DNA of 64,000 bases from Hemerocallis citrina (Eukaryota; Streptophyta; Magnoliopsida; Asparagales; Asphodelaceae): NCBI GenBank assembly GCA_017893485.1, contig CM030361.1, forward strand, positions 141,626,461 to 141,690,460, read 5' to 3'. Shown piece by piece: positions 1 to 12,914 of the stretch (its first letter is position 1; each line of letters begins with the position of its first letter). A program made the position numbers and the translations under genes. Under the pieces are notes generated by a model. The model was given only the letters and a program-made list of their open reading frames with translations, searched no databases and was not told the DNA's origin.

Positions 1-486
1 CCATCATTTCTTCGTCTCGCCACTCTAAACCCACCCCGACGCTCTGCTTGTCGTCGTCAAAATCCCCCAAATCGAAGACCTGCCATATCGCGGTGGGTTT
101 GGCCGACGCTTGACGCTGATTTGGGTTCTTCATCTCCAAACTGCCATTTCACAATATTTTGGAGGGAAGTGTTTGATTCTCATAAATGATTTTATGATTT
201 ATGTTCAATTTCTTGCATTTTCTTTTGGTTGTGTGTGTAGGCAATAATGAGTCACACTTTGATATAAGTTGGTTATTTATAAATGATGAGTGGGTTGCTA
301 TAATTTGATACTGGATCTATGTTGGCAATGCTTGTTGAAATTATTGTTTTGGAGCATTGGCTGTGTTCTATGATAATTATGGAAAGTTGAATAGAGTTCG
401 GGAATGAGCGTGAGAGAAGAAGGGGAAGAAATGAATGAGTGTTGAGAAATCCTTAAAATACCTTCAACATTAGCTTACATTTAAGT
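1..486 (+). other. Exon-like flanking sequence, interrupted by a solo LTR
   Basis: No ORF of note. The first 130 bases are C-rich and look like a plant 5' leader. Around 225-275 a segment reading GTGTAGGCAATAATGAGTC resembles an intron end plus exon start. Similar segments recur at about 3530-3560 and in the inverted TIR dimer at about 23115-23145. This suggests 1-486 and 3332 onward are one older element or gene relic split by the LTR at 487. Identity unknown. Confidence 0.35.
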
Positions 487-3326
487 TGTCACGCCCCGCT
501 TCCTGTTATACGAGAATACGGGCACATGACCGAGGCCCAACGAATGATGCGAATACACCATTCATTAGTTGTACAGGTAACTTAATAACAAGATAACAAT
601 AAAACCACACAGGCATGTAAAATCACAATATGATAACAAAAGTTCATGACATAGTCCATAACATAACCAATAACTGGGAATAAAAGAAAGTAGTTATGGG
701 TCAGACAAGCCTGGAATACAGTAGAGTAGCAACAGTAAGCAGAAATAAAAGGACAAGATAATTAAACAGAATCTAAAATTGCTTGTTCGCCACCACTTTC
801 TGGTAATTCTTTTTCCACGCCTGCAAGTATATTTACACGAGAAACCAAAAGAAACAAGAAAACACTCGTTAATGTTAGTTATGGGCTACAAGTAGTACAA
901 GCTAGATGGACAAATACAGAAAAACAAGAAGCAGGAAAAATAGCAAGGAATCAAGTATCATGTAATAGGAGACAATACAATATATAAACAGGCTCCTGAA
1001 CAAGACATTATGAAACAAGTGACATGTAAATAGGTAAACAAGTCAACAGGATCATGTAACATGTAATTGGATCATGCAAGTACACGTGTTAATCTTAAGT
1101 CTATTATTGTTTATTAACTTAACTAGTACGGCAATCATGCGACCCATACCACATATTTGATGCACACAATCAAGTGAGCGTTTAGACTTAGTGGTGGATT
1201 TTACAGGTCACGTACTCAGAAAAATATGTAAATTGTATCTTGTATCGAGATACGTGCAAACTTATAATATGAAACATGTAGAGTGTAAATTTGTAACGTG
1301 AAACATGTGAACCTGTAATTTGCAAGCTTGCAACTTGTAAGCTTGCAACTTGCATCGGGAAACCCCGAGTTCCCGTCCGAGTACGTTCTTCTATATTGCC
1401 CACTACTAAATCTTTTCTCTTATACTCCGGCTTGTTACTTTTATTACAATCAAACATGATCATGATGCAATGGGAACGATATCTATCAAGGAATTATGTA
1501 TGGAACATGTTCTAACTCATGAGATGTAAAAACATAAATATAAATATTAAAAAAAGCACAACACCTGTTCTGGACAACAAGACGTTGCTGCACCAAAACT
1601 GGATTTCCTGTTGCTACCGGAAAGAAAATCAGAAACCGTCAGAAGTTCTAGAAACTAGACTTCCGGACGATTCCAACACATATTTACAATGCAAAATACA
1701 GTAACAACAGATATGTCAATTTAATGGTTCTTTACAGGTTTTCTGTTCTGGCAGAATCTTAAGATCATGTTCTTGTGTTAAGAAGTCTATTAAAAATCTA
1801 ATTAAAAATTCTATAAAAATTATAATATCCCCTAAATCATGTTGATTAACATACTGGAAATTATTGAGGTGTAATTACACTATTAGTCTAACTTTTTAAT
1901 CCATTAAACATGTTAAGATGTTAAAAAATTAAGAATCTGTAATTTGTAAGTTAGCAGTACTATAAGTGTGATAACTTACACATAACAGATCGAAATTTAG
2001 ATCCGTCAAATGTCCTGAAAACTAGACACAGAGGGATAAAATTCTATTCACAAAGTTTTGAGTTTTAATGTCATTTATTGGGTCAAATTTCTATTAGAAG
2101 TCTGGGTCAGGAGCATTTCAGGGTTTTGTAACACTCGATTGTGATCAATAGCATCTACAAAATTTAGCCAGGATAAAAAGTTTTATAAAAGCACTCTACT
2201 ATTATCACGGGCAAAACAATTCATGCACAACATCCTGTATAATCCTAAGATTACATATGTGTGTATCATCGTGTTCGTGTAATGCATATGACAATAAAGT
2301 ATCCACGATTATATGCGAATACGAAATTGACAGAACAATGGAATTCAATACGATCGAAATTGAATTTGTAACGAATAATCAAGAAGTTTACTTGCGGTAT
2401 TTTCAAGGAAAAGCCTGTACTAGATAAACGAGTTGTACAAGAAGATACTTGCCTAATTTGATGACGATTGCAATGATCTCGATGATCGGGTGATGATCAC
2501 GATCGACGGTGCCGAATCCCGATGTGATGATCAAGAGGAGATCAGACGATTGATGATCGAGATCGGATGCGGATGGAGATCAAGATCAAGAAGATGATCA
2601 ACAGCGAGGATCAACTTGATGGTGCACTGATCAAGAGCAGTGGCACGGATTTTGATGCTGATGGCAAGATGGTGATCAACTAGAGATGGCTGATCAAAAC
2701 AGAGGAGGGCTCGGGTGATCGGGTGGATGGCAGCGTCAGGCGACAAGGAGAGGGTCGCGAGGGGGTAGTCGAGTGGTGGGTGGCGTGACGACGAGCAGAG
2801 GTTAGGGGGATGGTAAAGAAGGAAGACGAGGAGTTTGGATGCTCTGTTGGGTTTGGGAAAACAAAGGAGGAGAGAGAGACAATGGGGAGGGGGGGTTAAT
2901 AGATTATAATATAATTAATAGATAATTCATGATAGGAATATAGTGGGGTAGTTATGAGGTAGTGGGGGTGTGGGGTTACGAGAATGTGAAGAGATTGTGG
3001 GTTGATTTGGTCAACAAGTAGATGAGCGGGGGAGAACTGGTTATTGGGTTGAGTTGCTCAACGAGTTAGATTAAAATTCGGGTTTGGGTAGATAATATGG
3101 TGTGGGTTTGGAGCTGGGCTTAAGAATTGGGCTTTACAATAATAATTGGATAATTAATGATTAAATAGTTAACTGGGCTTGAAAGAGAACACCCCAAGAT
3201 AAAAATAAAATAGCCGGATTAATGAATCAACTGGAATATAAAGGTGTAGGAGAAAAATACAACGATCCAAAATGGAATAAGGTAAAATAAAAGTAAAAAT
3301 CCGTATAAACAGAAGCGAGGGTTACA
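487..3326 (+). mobile_element. Solo LTR, TGTCACGCCCCG family, copy 1
   Basis: The block starts TGTCACGCCCCGC and ends GGGTTACA, so it has the TG...CA ends of an LTR. It is flanked by a perfect 5-bp target duplication TAAGT (482-486 and 3327-3331). There is no primer-binding site, polypurine tract or coding region, so it is a solo LTR left by LTR-LTR recombination. Two further copies lie at 20698-30296 and 44379-53500. They share the start, the end and many internal blocks, such as the 'gaggactactacttggtttc' block. The ~2.8 kb LTR length and the TGTCACGCCCCG start suggest Ty3/gypsy, but no coding sequence proves the superfamily. Confidence 0.88.
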
Positions 3327-3331
3327 TAAGT

Positions 3332-4929
3332 GATCTGAGTCCAGCCCAATTCTTCTGATATTTGGGCAGTGATCACACACACTGATTGAACATATCACTA
3401 TATTTTTGTGATGGTTGGATACTTATGATTTAGCTACTGTAACAAGATGGACACCTATTATATGTCAGGGTAGTATTTGATACTCATTTAAGCATTTTGG
3501 GGTTTGATTTTCTCTTTCAGTGTGTTGGTGTAGGCAGTAATGCGAAACACTTTATGATCTGATTTTTGTTTTCTTCAACTTGTTGTATTTATGCTTGATT
3601 ATTTATTCGTCATATTCTAATTGGCATGGCACCCCAATGCAACCCTAGTGAGAATAGTGAGTTCTGAGGCTATTGGTTTTTTTTACTCTATATATATATG
3701 AGTAAGTCTATTATGAGATGGTGAGAAGAGGCCCTTATCGTGTACAAAAGTTCTTAGCTGTAGGATCCCTTATCAATGGCTGAGATCTATTCTGCCTAAA
3801 TACTGAGATCGATCTTACTGTTGGAGAGTATTTTTGGGATTTCACTACACATTCAACCCTTTCTTCCTGACCTCCCGACGTCACTCTCGATATTTTGTGT
3901 TCCGAGCCGATTAAATTTTTTAAATAAAATTTTTGTTCAGTTAATACTGTTGAAATCATTCAGAAAATAAAATGCAACTAATTGCTAAGCCTTGTTTAGT
4001 TTTTTTTGTGATTTTCCGGAACAGCAGCAACAAAAATCAGGAGAAGTTTCAGGAGAAGCAGCAGCATCAATTACGAGAAGAAGCTAGAGGAGAAGCAGCA
4101 ATAACAATTAAGAATTGCAACAGCACAAGAAGCAGTAGAAGGTGAAGAGCACCAGCAATCAGGAAAAGAACATCAGTTGGAAATCTACCTTAGTGTTTCA
4201 CTTGTAGTGTATTTTTTTTGGAAATTGTTTAATTTTTTGTTTCACTTGTTCAGTAAGCCTAATTTTTTGTTTGGCTGATTGATGGTTGATATTTTGTTAA
4301 TGTATAGAAGTGCGCTCAATATAGTTTGAATTATTTTTTGATATGAAGGAGTGTCGACCCTCTGCTTGTACATTATGATGTGTAACGTTTTAAGATATAT
4401 GCAATGTATGTTCTTAAGGAAAACGATTTGTAATCTAATGTTGGTTGGTTTGTTTATTTGTTTGTTTGAAGTTTTGATTCACGCATGTTGTTTTTAAAAC
4501 TTGCATTCCGCAAAGCTGAAGAAAATTTACCAAAAGTGTACTTTGTTGGTCTGTGTTTATGTCAAATTCTATTTGAAGAGTAGTTAGCACTACACACTTT
4601 GGACAAGAAGATGATGTCTCAGACCAATTATCGCTGCAGGTTCCTTAAAGCATCACCTCCTTTGATGTAGCCCATGTTTTAGACTTTATGATTTGTGTTG
4701 ATAATTTGTATCTTCTATGTCGTTTAATTCAGGCTATTGGGCATACTGTGGATTTCCATAAAAGAAGAAAAGAATATGTGACGCCACAAGATTACACCGA
4801 AAGATTGCCGAGATCTGTCATATAACGATTCTGAGTTTCTTGTCATCGGCTCATAGCTAAGGCAAGCGAGAATTTAGCAGAAGAGTGAGCAACCAATAAA
4901 TTCATACCAACATAAACAGCTTCATAAAT
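3332..4929. other. Intergenic or relic sequence, no gene identified
   Basis: Around 3486-3560, sequence with GTGTTGGTGTAGGCAGTAATG resembles the exon-3 boundary of the inverted TIR dimer at 23080-23145. At 4019-4180 there is an A/G/C-rich stretch of CAGCAG- and GAAGAAG-like triplets with no long ORF. Nothing else is recognisable. Confidence 0.4.
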
Positions 4930-5026
4930 TAGGGTTATTTTCACCAACGACTACAACTTCAACCTTAAATTCCTATTTCTAAATGCCAAATACCAAAATT
5001 TTGGGTTCAAACGACTACAGATGCTC
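4930..5026 (-). mobile_element. PIF/Harbinger-type MITE remnant
   Basis: The right end reads ACGACTACAGATGCTC and is followed by TTA (5027-5029). This is the same terminal sequence and TTA target as the intact MITE at 10131-10708. About 85 bases match that element's left part on the opposite strand. The other terminus is missing or unrecognisable. Confidence 0.55.
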
Positions 5027-5098
5027 TTAGAAATAGACTTGTAAATCTTAATAATGTAACTCTTTATTATGATATTAAATATATATTATGCTAGAAAC

Positions 5099-5619
5099 CA
5101 GGGACGTAGCTAGAAACTTTTCGCAGGGGGGATGTAGCTGACAACAAATTCATAAATTGTTCTATTGGTCCAAAAAAAAACAAAAAGTAAATAAATATTA
5201 GATATCATTTTGCATTATTCATCCATAAATTAAAGGTGGGAATGTGACCAAATAATAAATTGTAGATTTGGAGGGAGGTGGATGTTATTTTGAATAGACG
5301 TAGCTGGCAACAAATTCATAAATTGTTCTATTGGTCAAAAAAAAAAACAAAAAATAAATAAATATTAGATATCATTTTGCATTATTCATCCATAAATTAA
5401 AGGTGGGAATGTGACCAAATAATAAACTGTAGATTTGGAGGGAGGTAGATGTTATTTTGAATATAATAGAGGGTTTTGTAGAAATATTGAGGGGACACTA
5501 AAAGGGTAAAAAATAAAAAATGTAGAGAATCTTCCACAAAGTGGGGGTGCTTTTGCCCCCCCCCCCCCCCCCCCCCCCCCCCGCCCCGCGCGCGCGCGCG
5601 CGTCATGGCTCCGACACTG
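5099..5619. mobile_element. Non-autonomous hAT element
   Basis: Ends read CAGGGACGTAGC and, inverted, CAGTGTCGGAGC, a short imperfect TIR. The flanking 8-bp sequence CTAGAAAC is present at 5091-5098 and exactly repeated at 5620-5627, as expected for hAT. The interior holds a 166-bp tandem duplication and a long C/CG tract (about 5557-5602). No transposase is present. Confidence 0.85.
5131..5461. repeat. 166-bp tandem duplication inside the hAT element
   Basis: Two copies, 5131-5296 and 5297-5461, start GATGTAGCTGACAACAAATT and GACGTAGCTGGCAACAAATT and differ at only a few bases. The duplication lies wholly inside the hAT element. Confidence 0.85.
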
Positions 5620-5759
5620 CTAGAAACTATCTTCCATTATATTATATTTTATGATGATTTATTTTTGCGTCCGATACATAATTAAGTTCTTGAAATAAGA
5701 GAATCTTTGACTTCAACTAATCAGATGCCAGGGGGCTGGGGGATAGGGGGAAGAGAGAT

Positions 5760-6736
5760 ATGGTTAGGGACGTTATTAGCAATTCCAAGGCAGAAGTGGT
5801 AGGGCTACAGGAGACCAAACTTCAACACAGGCTCAAACTCAATAGAATAGGGGGTCACAGAATCAAGGAATGGGTCTTACGCCCATCAGCAAGAGCCTCA
5901 GGAGGGATCGCTATTGGGTTTAACTCGGATATTCTATCCTGCACTGAGGTATACAGTGGAACATTTTCCCTGACTACACGACTGAAACGACGGTCCGATG
6001 ATTGGGTGCAGACGGTGACTGTCGTTTACGGAACGAATGTGGCTACATATCGAGATGCCTTTTGGTAAGAGCTTGTCAATATCCGACATCGTTGGTCTGG
6101 AGCTTGGATTGTTGGGGGGATTTCAACATCACCAGATTTTCTTTCGAGCACAAGGGAAGAGGCTTCAGCGACAGACACAGGGAGGAGTTCAACAGGGTGA
6201 TTACGGAGCTAGAGCTAATCGATATCCCTATTAATGACAGACTATTCACATGGTTTAATATGCAAGCGGCTCCGGTTATGGCCAAGTTGGATAGGATACT
6301 AGTATCAATGGAATGGGAAGCTAAATTTCCATTAGTTACAGCTAGGTCGATTCCTAGACCCACGTCAGACCATACCCCGATCCTGCTCGATGTGGGGGTA
6401 CGTGGAGCGCAGAGGCCACAAAAATTCAGATTTGAAAAGGCCTGGCTGGAAATTCAGGGGTTTCATCACATGGTGATGGAAAATTGGGCGCTCCCAACTG
6501 CTGGCAGGGACGCTGCATCCCGATGGTGTGAAAAATTCCGCAGATTGAGAAAGCGGCTGCACAGATGGAATCGGTCTAGGTTCTCGACCATCTGGTGTAC
6601 AAAAGATTCCTTTTTGGAAGGAATCGATGAGCTAGAAAGGGTGGAAGAGACAAGAGTCTTGTCACAAGAAGAAAGAAACAGGCTATTAGAGCTCCAGGGA
6701 AATGTCGCCAATCTTTATAAGTCGGAAGAGATATAA
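5760..6736 (+). pseudogene. LINE ORF2, AP-endonuclease part
   Basis: This encodes the APE-type endonuclease that nicks target DNA for target-primed reverse transcription. Visible motifs are GLQETKL near the start (frame of 5760-6068), then GGDFNITRFS and SDHTPILL (frame of 6002-6736). These correspond to the catalytic Glu, Asp-Phe-Asn and Ser-Asp-His blocks. A frameshift near 6060 separates the first motif from the others. The N-terminal catalytic Asn block is lost by 5' truncation. The sequence then runs into the linker before the RT, with another break near 6720, where a short segment (GTCGGAAGAGATATAA) is duplicated. Confidence 0.88.
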
Positions 6737-6892
6737 GTCGGAAGAGATCAAATGGCAACAAAGGTCAAGATTTCGTGGCTCAAAGAGAGAGACGCGAATA
6801 CGGCCTACTTCCACAGAGTGGCAAGCGCAAGACGTAGATCCAATCTCATCCTATCAATACAGACGGAGACGGGAACATCGTAAGATGAAAAT

Positions 6893-8369
6893 GTGATTTC
6901 CACAACCTTTCAAAATTACTACAAGGACCTCTTTGGAAGGAAGAATGATTTCAGGATCCCTTTGAGGGAGGATTACTGGCAGACATACCAGAATGATTCT
7001 GTGCAAACTTTCTCCAATTTGGAGGAACCTTTCTCAGAAATGGAAGTGAAAAAGACCATCAACCAAATGGGAGCAGACAAGTCACCTGGGCCAGACGGCT
7101 TTCCAATGATGTTCTTCCAAGTGTTCTGGGAAGAAATTAAAGGGGACATCATGGCACTGATGGAGGAATTTTTCCATAACAACCTCAGATTGGGCATGTT
7201 CAATTTTGCAGAAGTTGTCCTGATACCCAAACGGGAGGAGTCTAAGCGCGTGGGGATTTCAGACCGATTAGCCTCATTAATTGCTCGGTGAAGATCATCA
7301 CAAAGGTCCTGGCCATCCGCCTGGGGAGTATAATGGATAATATAATCAGTAAAATCCAGACGGGCTTCATCAAGGGCAGATGTATCCTGGATTTTGTGGC
7401 CACTGCTGAACAAGTTATCTACCACTGCCATACGAGCAATTCTAAAAACTGGATTTTGAGAAAGCATACGACTCCGTCGACTGAGAGTGTTTGCTCGAAT
7501 CTCTCAGAGGGAGAGGATTTGGGGACAAATGGGTAAGATGGATCAAACAATGTTTACAGACTAGTAAAACGGAAATTTCGGTGAATGGGCGGCCAGGTCC
7601 GTCGTTTCCTTGCAAGAAGGGACTTCGGTAAGGGGATCCGTTATCCCCACTTCTATTCACTATTGTAGCAGATGTGCTAAGAGGAATGCTAGAAAATTGT
7701 CAGGGAAAAGGTTGGATTACGCCCGTGGCCAGTAGCTCCTCCAATCAAGGGTGCACGATTCTCCAATATGCTGATGACACCCTACTGTTTGGGAATGGGA
7801 CCAGATCAGAAACAGTTTGCTTTAAAGGTTCCTTCTACTGTTTTAAAGCCTGGTCAGGTCTAAGGATAAATTTCCACAAGAGTGCACTGATTTCCATTAC
7901 TCTCTCTGATGAAGAAGCTCGGGAACATGCAACTATACTAAACTGTATGACGAATGAGTTCCCAATCAAGTATTTAGGGCTCCCATTCAGACCAGGAAAA
8001 CTCTCTAAGTCGGACTGGCTGCCGATAATAGATAGGGTGGAGGATAGACTGTCTGGTTGGAAAAGAAAATCGCTGTCACTAGGAGGCAGGGTGATGCTCA
8101 TTAACTCAGTTTTGTCTAATCTGCCCATTTACTACATGTCCTTTTTTGAGCTTCCAAAGTGGGTTATCCAAAGGATTAACCGAATCCGAAAAAGATTTCT
8201 TTGGAAAGGGGCAGATTCGAATAGGGGAGGTTACCACCTGATCAAATGGAGTATTGCTTGCATGAAGAAGAAGCATGGTGGACTAGGCATCATCGACCTT
8301 AGAGATATGAACCTTGTCCTTTTGGGGAAATGGTGGTGGAAGGTTTTCCACCACAGTGGGGAAGGATGA
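6893..8369 (+). pseudogene. LINE ORF2, reverse transcriptase part
   Basis: This is the L1-type reverse transcriptase. KSPGPDGFPMMFF lies near 7080-7115, an IQTGFIKGRCI block near 7355-7390, and the catalytic YADDTLLF near 7768-7791. The conserved C-terminal block with LGGRVMLINSVLSNLPIYY follows near 8080-8135. Domains lie in at least three frames (6893-7291, 7288-7536, 7674-8369), so several indels have accumulated. A stop at 8367 ends the last open stretch. Confidence 0.9.
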
Positions 8370-8626
8370 CAAGATTTCATTCAACCATACCTACGGGAAA
8401 AAGGTACGAGAAGTCTAGGCTTTCGAGTAGGGGCTGAGGTCTCCCGATTTTGGAAAGGAATTACCAAAGCAAGCGGACCGTTCAATTCAGCAGTTACATC
8501 GACCATCGGTAATGGACGGTCTACCAGATTTTGGTGGGATAAGTGGTGTGGTGCTCATAAACTGAAGGAAACTTTCCCAGAGCTGTTTGCCAAAATGAAT
8601 CAACCCAATATCTCTGTAGCAGAGAC

Positions 8627-9370
8627 ATGGAAGAGGGGAAATTGGAGGTCGTCATTCCGAGGAGCTCTTACCCCAGGATTACATTAGCAATTGCTCGAAT
8701 TGCAAACACACATCACACGAACCGGAACGATGTGCGCCCAAGGACCAGACCAGATGCGATGGGAATTAGAGACCACGGGAGCTTTCATGGTCAGTCCCTG
8801 TACCATCGAATTCACTTCCAAGGATGCAGATCCAGCTGGGCACAGGTGCTATGGAAGGCGAAAACACCACTGAAAGTCAGAGTCTTCCTCTGGCTAGTGC
8901 TCAATAATGCAATCATCACGAGAGAGAACCTGGCCAAAAGACAACCCCAGATTGGGACTAACTGCAGGTTCTGTAACATGCATACGGAGACTTTGAATCA
9001 CCTTTTTATTCACTGCCCAAGGAGTAAGGCGACTATGGTAGAGGTTTTAAGAGCCCTAGGTATAAGTGACTATCCCAACGAATATGAGGATTTGTGGATC
9101 GGCCCCAAATTCACCTCGATTCACCACGAAATGAAGGATGCGTGGTATATTGCCATTGCGGCAACTACATGGGTGTTATGGCTAGACAGAAACAACTTTT
9201 ATTTTCGTGCTTCATGTAGTAATATTTTTGGTAACCTTACTCATATCATGCATCTTATTTCTTTTGGGGGTACAACTGCCGCCGCAGGAGCGAGAGGGAG
9301 GATGGCCAGATTCTTCCAGGTGGAGGATTTTGATGATGAGGATGTAGAGTTTGGGCCGACACTGGACTGA
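8627..9370 (+). pseudogene. LINE ORF2, C-terminal zf-RVT domain
   Basis: This is the zinc-binding region found after the RT in plant L1 LINEs (zf-RVT). It shows a PLKVRVFLWLVLNNAI block, then CRFCNMHTETLNHLFIHC with the expected Cys-x2-Cys and His/Cys ligands (about 8970-9020). The frame is open to the stop at 9368-9370. About 280 bases of 3' UTR and the poly(A) tail follow. The first ~70 residues of the open frame do not look like the family and are probably shifted. Confidence 0.85.
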
Positions 9371-9660
9371 GGGGCGGTGCCATCTATACTCATCAGAGTC
9401 TCAATAGCTGCAGTCTTTGCTGGTTTATTTTTGGCCTACAGTACTTTTGGTTGTTTTGATGTATGGAGGATTAAACCCACCCCCTAGGATTTTGTTGGGG
9501 GTTTATGTTTTATTTCTTGCACTGTTTTTATTTCCCGCTCTGTACTTTTGTTTCTCCCCCGGTTCACCGGAGTTGTTTTATTAATTTCTTATTAATGAAA
9601 CAAGTGGCTTTATTTCACCTTTTACCTAAAAAAAAAAAAAAAAAACACTAATCAGATGCC

Positions 9661-10130
9661 GTCCACACACACATACTCAGTCATGATTTTCTGGATTATC
9701 GCCTGTTTGAAAAGTTTTGATTCGTAGTGTTCTTAACTTTGTCATTGTTTGCTTATCAGATTAATTCCACTTAAATTTTGTAAATGATTTTTTTTAAAAC
9801 TTTATTTTAGTTTGTGATAGATAACTGTAATTCCAACTATACTTCTCTTACATTATTTAGTTTAAATAAAATATATTCCATTTTCCACAATTTTGTTATA
9901 TAAAATTAAATAAGGCAAGATTAATCTTCTTTTTGGAAAAGAAAGAGCACAACATAAGATTGTCTAAATGGATTCTAAATTTACCTATTTTATATGATAC
10001 CTTTATTTAGTTTAAATCTTATATTTGTATACTTTTTATTATCTATGCGTCAAACGTTTATTTAAAGACTTTTTATTCGAACAAACGGTCATGCCAAATG
10101 TAATTAGATTGCTAAACATTTTGTTCCTTA
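9661..10130. other. Intergenic, nothing recognised
   Basis: AT-rich sequence between the LINE target duplication and the next MITE. No ORF, terminal repeat or known motif is visible. Confidence 0.5.
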
Positions 10131-10708
10131 GGGCATCTGTAGTCGTTCCAAGCTAAATTTTGGGTATTTGGCATTTGGAAATAGAAAATATGGGTGGTCG
10201 CTGCAGTCGTTGAAAGCTAAAATATGGCCGGACGATCGATTATCTCTCGTCCCAAATTTTTTAAAAATTTTTTTTTTAAGCACTAAAAGACAAAAAAAAA
10301 AAAAAAAAAATTAAAAAAAATCAAATTTTGGCCTGGGACGGAAGATTACTTCCCGTCAATTGCTTCTTTTGGCATCTAGCTGGCTTTAGAGATTGACGGT
10401 GTATAATATACCGTCTCTGACTTTTAAAAAAAAAAAAAAAAAAATCTTTCAAACGGGATTTAATCCTTCGTCCCAACTCACTTTTTGTACGTATACCCTA
10501 CGAGACGAAATTTAATCTTTCGTCTCTACTGACGGACGAAAGATTATAGGTCCTTAGCTATATTTTGTATTTGGCCAAATCGTCTGGTATATTTGGCAAG
10601 GCACTATTCATCGTACACTCAAATTTTGCAAATTTGGACAACGACTGCAGCGCTTTTGTTCCAAATTTTTCCAAAATTTGGGTATTTAGCCCACGACTAC
10701 AGATGCTC
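10131..10708. mobile_element. PIF/Harbinger (Tourist-like) MITE
   Basis: Left end GGGCATCTGTAGTCGT; right end, inverted, GAGCATCTGTAGTCGT. A 3-bp TTA target duplication sits on both sides (10128-10130, 10709-10711). The interior has poly(A/T) runs and repeated CGTC-rich blocks (for example TTTCGTCTC), but no transposase. A remnant of the same family lies at 4930-5026. Confidence 0.85.
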
Positions 10709-10863
10709 TTATATACACACGTTATTATTAAATGTGCAACATAATCTGACACATGTAGGTTATGCACTAATAGTGATTGATCATAGCTGAATTTTATCTC
10801 TCATTTTTTATTTAGTTTAAAATAACTAAATATATTAATCTATTGTTATAATTAATTAATTAT

Positions 10864-11138
10864 GGGCAAAAGTCAATAAACACTCCCATTGTTTCCATTT
10901 TAATCAAGAAACTCTTGACGTTTATTTTGAATCAAGAAACTCCTCCTTAACATAATTTTGGGCCAAAATACCCTTATATTTTTGCATCAAGAAACTCCAC
11001 TCCTTCAAATTTGATTCAAATATAAAAAGGGCATTTTGGTTCATAATTATGGAAGAGGGGAGTTTCTTGATTCAAAATAAACGTTGGAAGTTCCTTGAAT
11101 AAAATTAAAATGATGGGGGCGTTTATTAACTTTTGCCC
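10864..11138. mobile_element. Small foldback MITE
   Basis: About 275 bp with inverted ends. It starts GGGCAAAAGTCAATAAAC and ends GTTTATTAACTTTTGCCC. The inverted similarity continues inward through the repeated 'aagaaactc' blocks. No convincing target duplication was found, so the superfamily is not assigned. Confidence 0.65.
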
Positions 11139-11146
11139 TGTAATTA

Positions 11147-11507
11147 CTAATAATCTGCACGTGCGATGCACGTTTTAATTAATTATTTTTATTTTATATA
11201 GTAAATAATAAGATGTAATCTAGCCTTGAACCTCAGACCCTCCTTTACTCATCACATACTTTTTACAAATTATCCCTAGCGGCACAAACTTATATTTTAT
11301 ATGAGTGACACTTTTGTAAATAATTATGTCGTAAATAAATTTGAATTTTGAGGGTATTATGGTAACTAACAACAGGTAAGTAAATGAATGGTTAATATAA
11401 CTCCTACTTGAAAATGAATGGTTGAGATTGGATGATTGAATGAATGTATACAAATTACAGGTTGTCTACAAATAACAATCCCAACTCTCTCATTATAATA
11501 TTAGAGA
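11147..11507 (-). mobile_element. Short non-autonomous Helitron
   Basis: On the minus strand the 5' end reads TCTCTAATATTATAATGAG. The 3' end has a hairpin ACGTGCATCGCACGT about 11 bases before TTAG, a C-to-T variant of CTAG. It is inserted between A and T. The 5' end closely resembles the Helitron at 59687-59918, including an AGAGTTGGG block. Confidence 0.7.
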
Positions 11508-11916
11508 TTTGAGAGAAGTATTCTAGTTAAAATATTGAAATTTATAATTTTTGTTGTTATTATTATTGTTATTATTATCATTTATCATTAGAAGATAATT
11601 ATTATAACTATATATTAATTAAAGAGGTCTATGCCCTTTATTCTTTATTTATTTTGAAATGAAGCAAAGTGAGGAAAAGTAGGATAAGACTCATTTCAAA
11701 TTCAAAATTTCAAATCTCAAAATAGAGTGAAACGATAAGGAAAATAAGGATAATGTAGTTATGGTACACAATATTTATGTGCCTTAAATATCTACAGAAA
11801 AAAGGAGGGAAATAATAAACCCCTACCCTGTATCTTTCTCTCTCATTGGAAACTCTGATCTGTGACCATGAACAGCTCCAGCGTCTAGGAAGCCATTAGC
11901 GGAAGAAGGTACTTGG
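11508..11916. other. Intergenic, nothing recognised
   Basis: AT-rich with short (TTA)n-like runs. No gene. It continues after the copia insertion at 17928, with the CTTGG target duplicated. Confidence 0.5.
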
Positions 11917-12208
11917 TGTTGGATATATAGGTATATTGTCACTATATGAATAATATTATGTGTAATATTATTCTATGGGTAACACGTGTGTTACACGTAC
12001 TAATTGTATGAATATTGGAACGGGGGTTGAGTGTGTTGAGAACCCAGTACCCAAGCCAGTATTTATACCAGTATTTATCCTATAAATACTGGCTTGTGAT
12101 AGTAGTCTAGGTATTCCAATTTTGATACTTAGGGTAAATATCTCAAGCACCTTAGTCTAGGATATTAACCCTAATTTATATTGTTATAATCTCTTATAAT
12201 CTCTAACA
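11917..12208 (+). repeat. 5' LTR of degenerate copia
   Basis: 292 bp, TG...CA. It contains a near-palindromic GTAACACGTGTGTTAC and an ATTCCAATTTTGATA block. It has an extra 'accagtatttat' relative to the 3' LTR. Confidence 0.88.
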
Positions 12209-12914
12209 ATCTTGAGATATTGGACAAATAAAAATACTGAGATTGACAGAGGGTTCGTCGAAATCTCAACCCCGTCGAATCCCTGTCGTTTGCCGTCGCT
12301 TGACGACGCATACCACCTCCGACGAGATTGGCCGCCGCTGCTGTCTCCGACCAGAGTGGGCATCGCCACTATCTCCAACCAGAGACGGCGCCGCCGACCG
12401 CGACTGTAGCCGTAGTCGTCGCAGTCGTCTGCGACTATAGACGCCACCGTCGTCGACCTCGACAAGTGTCGCAGCAGTCGTCGCAGACCGAAGGGACACT
12501 CGTCGCCAGCGTGGATCTTCCCTTTGGCCGCATTCTCGAACCCGAGCATCACCAAATCTAGATCTGATTGGATTTGTAATTCGGTGTGTGGGGCAGAACA
12601 CGTCGATCTTCAAGTGAGATCAAATCAGTGAGGACTCAGATCCAAAATATAATTTTTTGATTGGTGGATTTTGGTGCTGCGTGTTCGGGGAAGAGATCAA
12701 ATCTCTGTGAGAGAGAAAGATCTGGTTTTGATAGGGGATCTTTGTGTGCTGTCACTTTGATTCATATGTGAACAAATAAGGGATCTCATTGGTTGAGATT
12801 TTGTTTTTCGTGTTCGCTTTGTGGAGGGGATCACGTATGAACCTACTCAGATCTGACTCCAAATCAGTAACCTCATTGGTTAAGATCTGGTGTTGTGTGT
12901 TCGAGTGGCTGGTG

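Larger units (their letters stand above)
5730..9646 (+). mobile_element. L1-like LINE, 5'-truncated, degenerate
   Basis: This is a non-LTR retrotransposon. A 14-bp target-site duplication ACTAATCAGATGCC flanks it (5716-5729 and 9647-9660), and a poly(A) run ends it (about 9628-9645). It begins inside the endonuclease domain, so ORF1 and the 5' UTR are absent, as in typical abortive reverse transcription. ORF2 domains follow in the normal order (endonuclease, RT, zf-RVT) but in several frames, so the copy is dead. Confidence 0.93.

Noticed and set aside
4019..4180. Poly-Gln type coding repeat (CAGCAG, GAAGAAG)
   Set aside because: No open frame spans it and the units are irregular.
10864..11138. 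Mutator-type assignment for the foldback MITE
   Set aside because: No 9-bp target duplication could be matched, so the superfamily was left open.
12184..12613. Overlapping Arg/Ser-rich open frames on both strands
   Set aside because: They lie in the GC-rich leader of the decayed copia element, and no frame is preferred.
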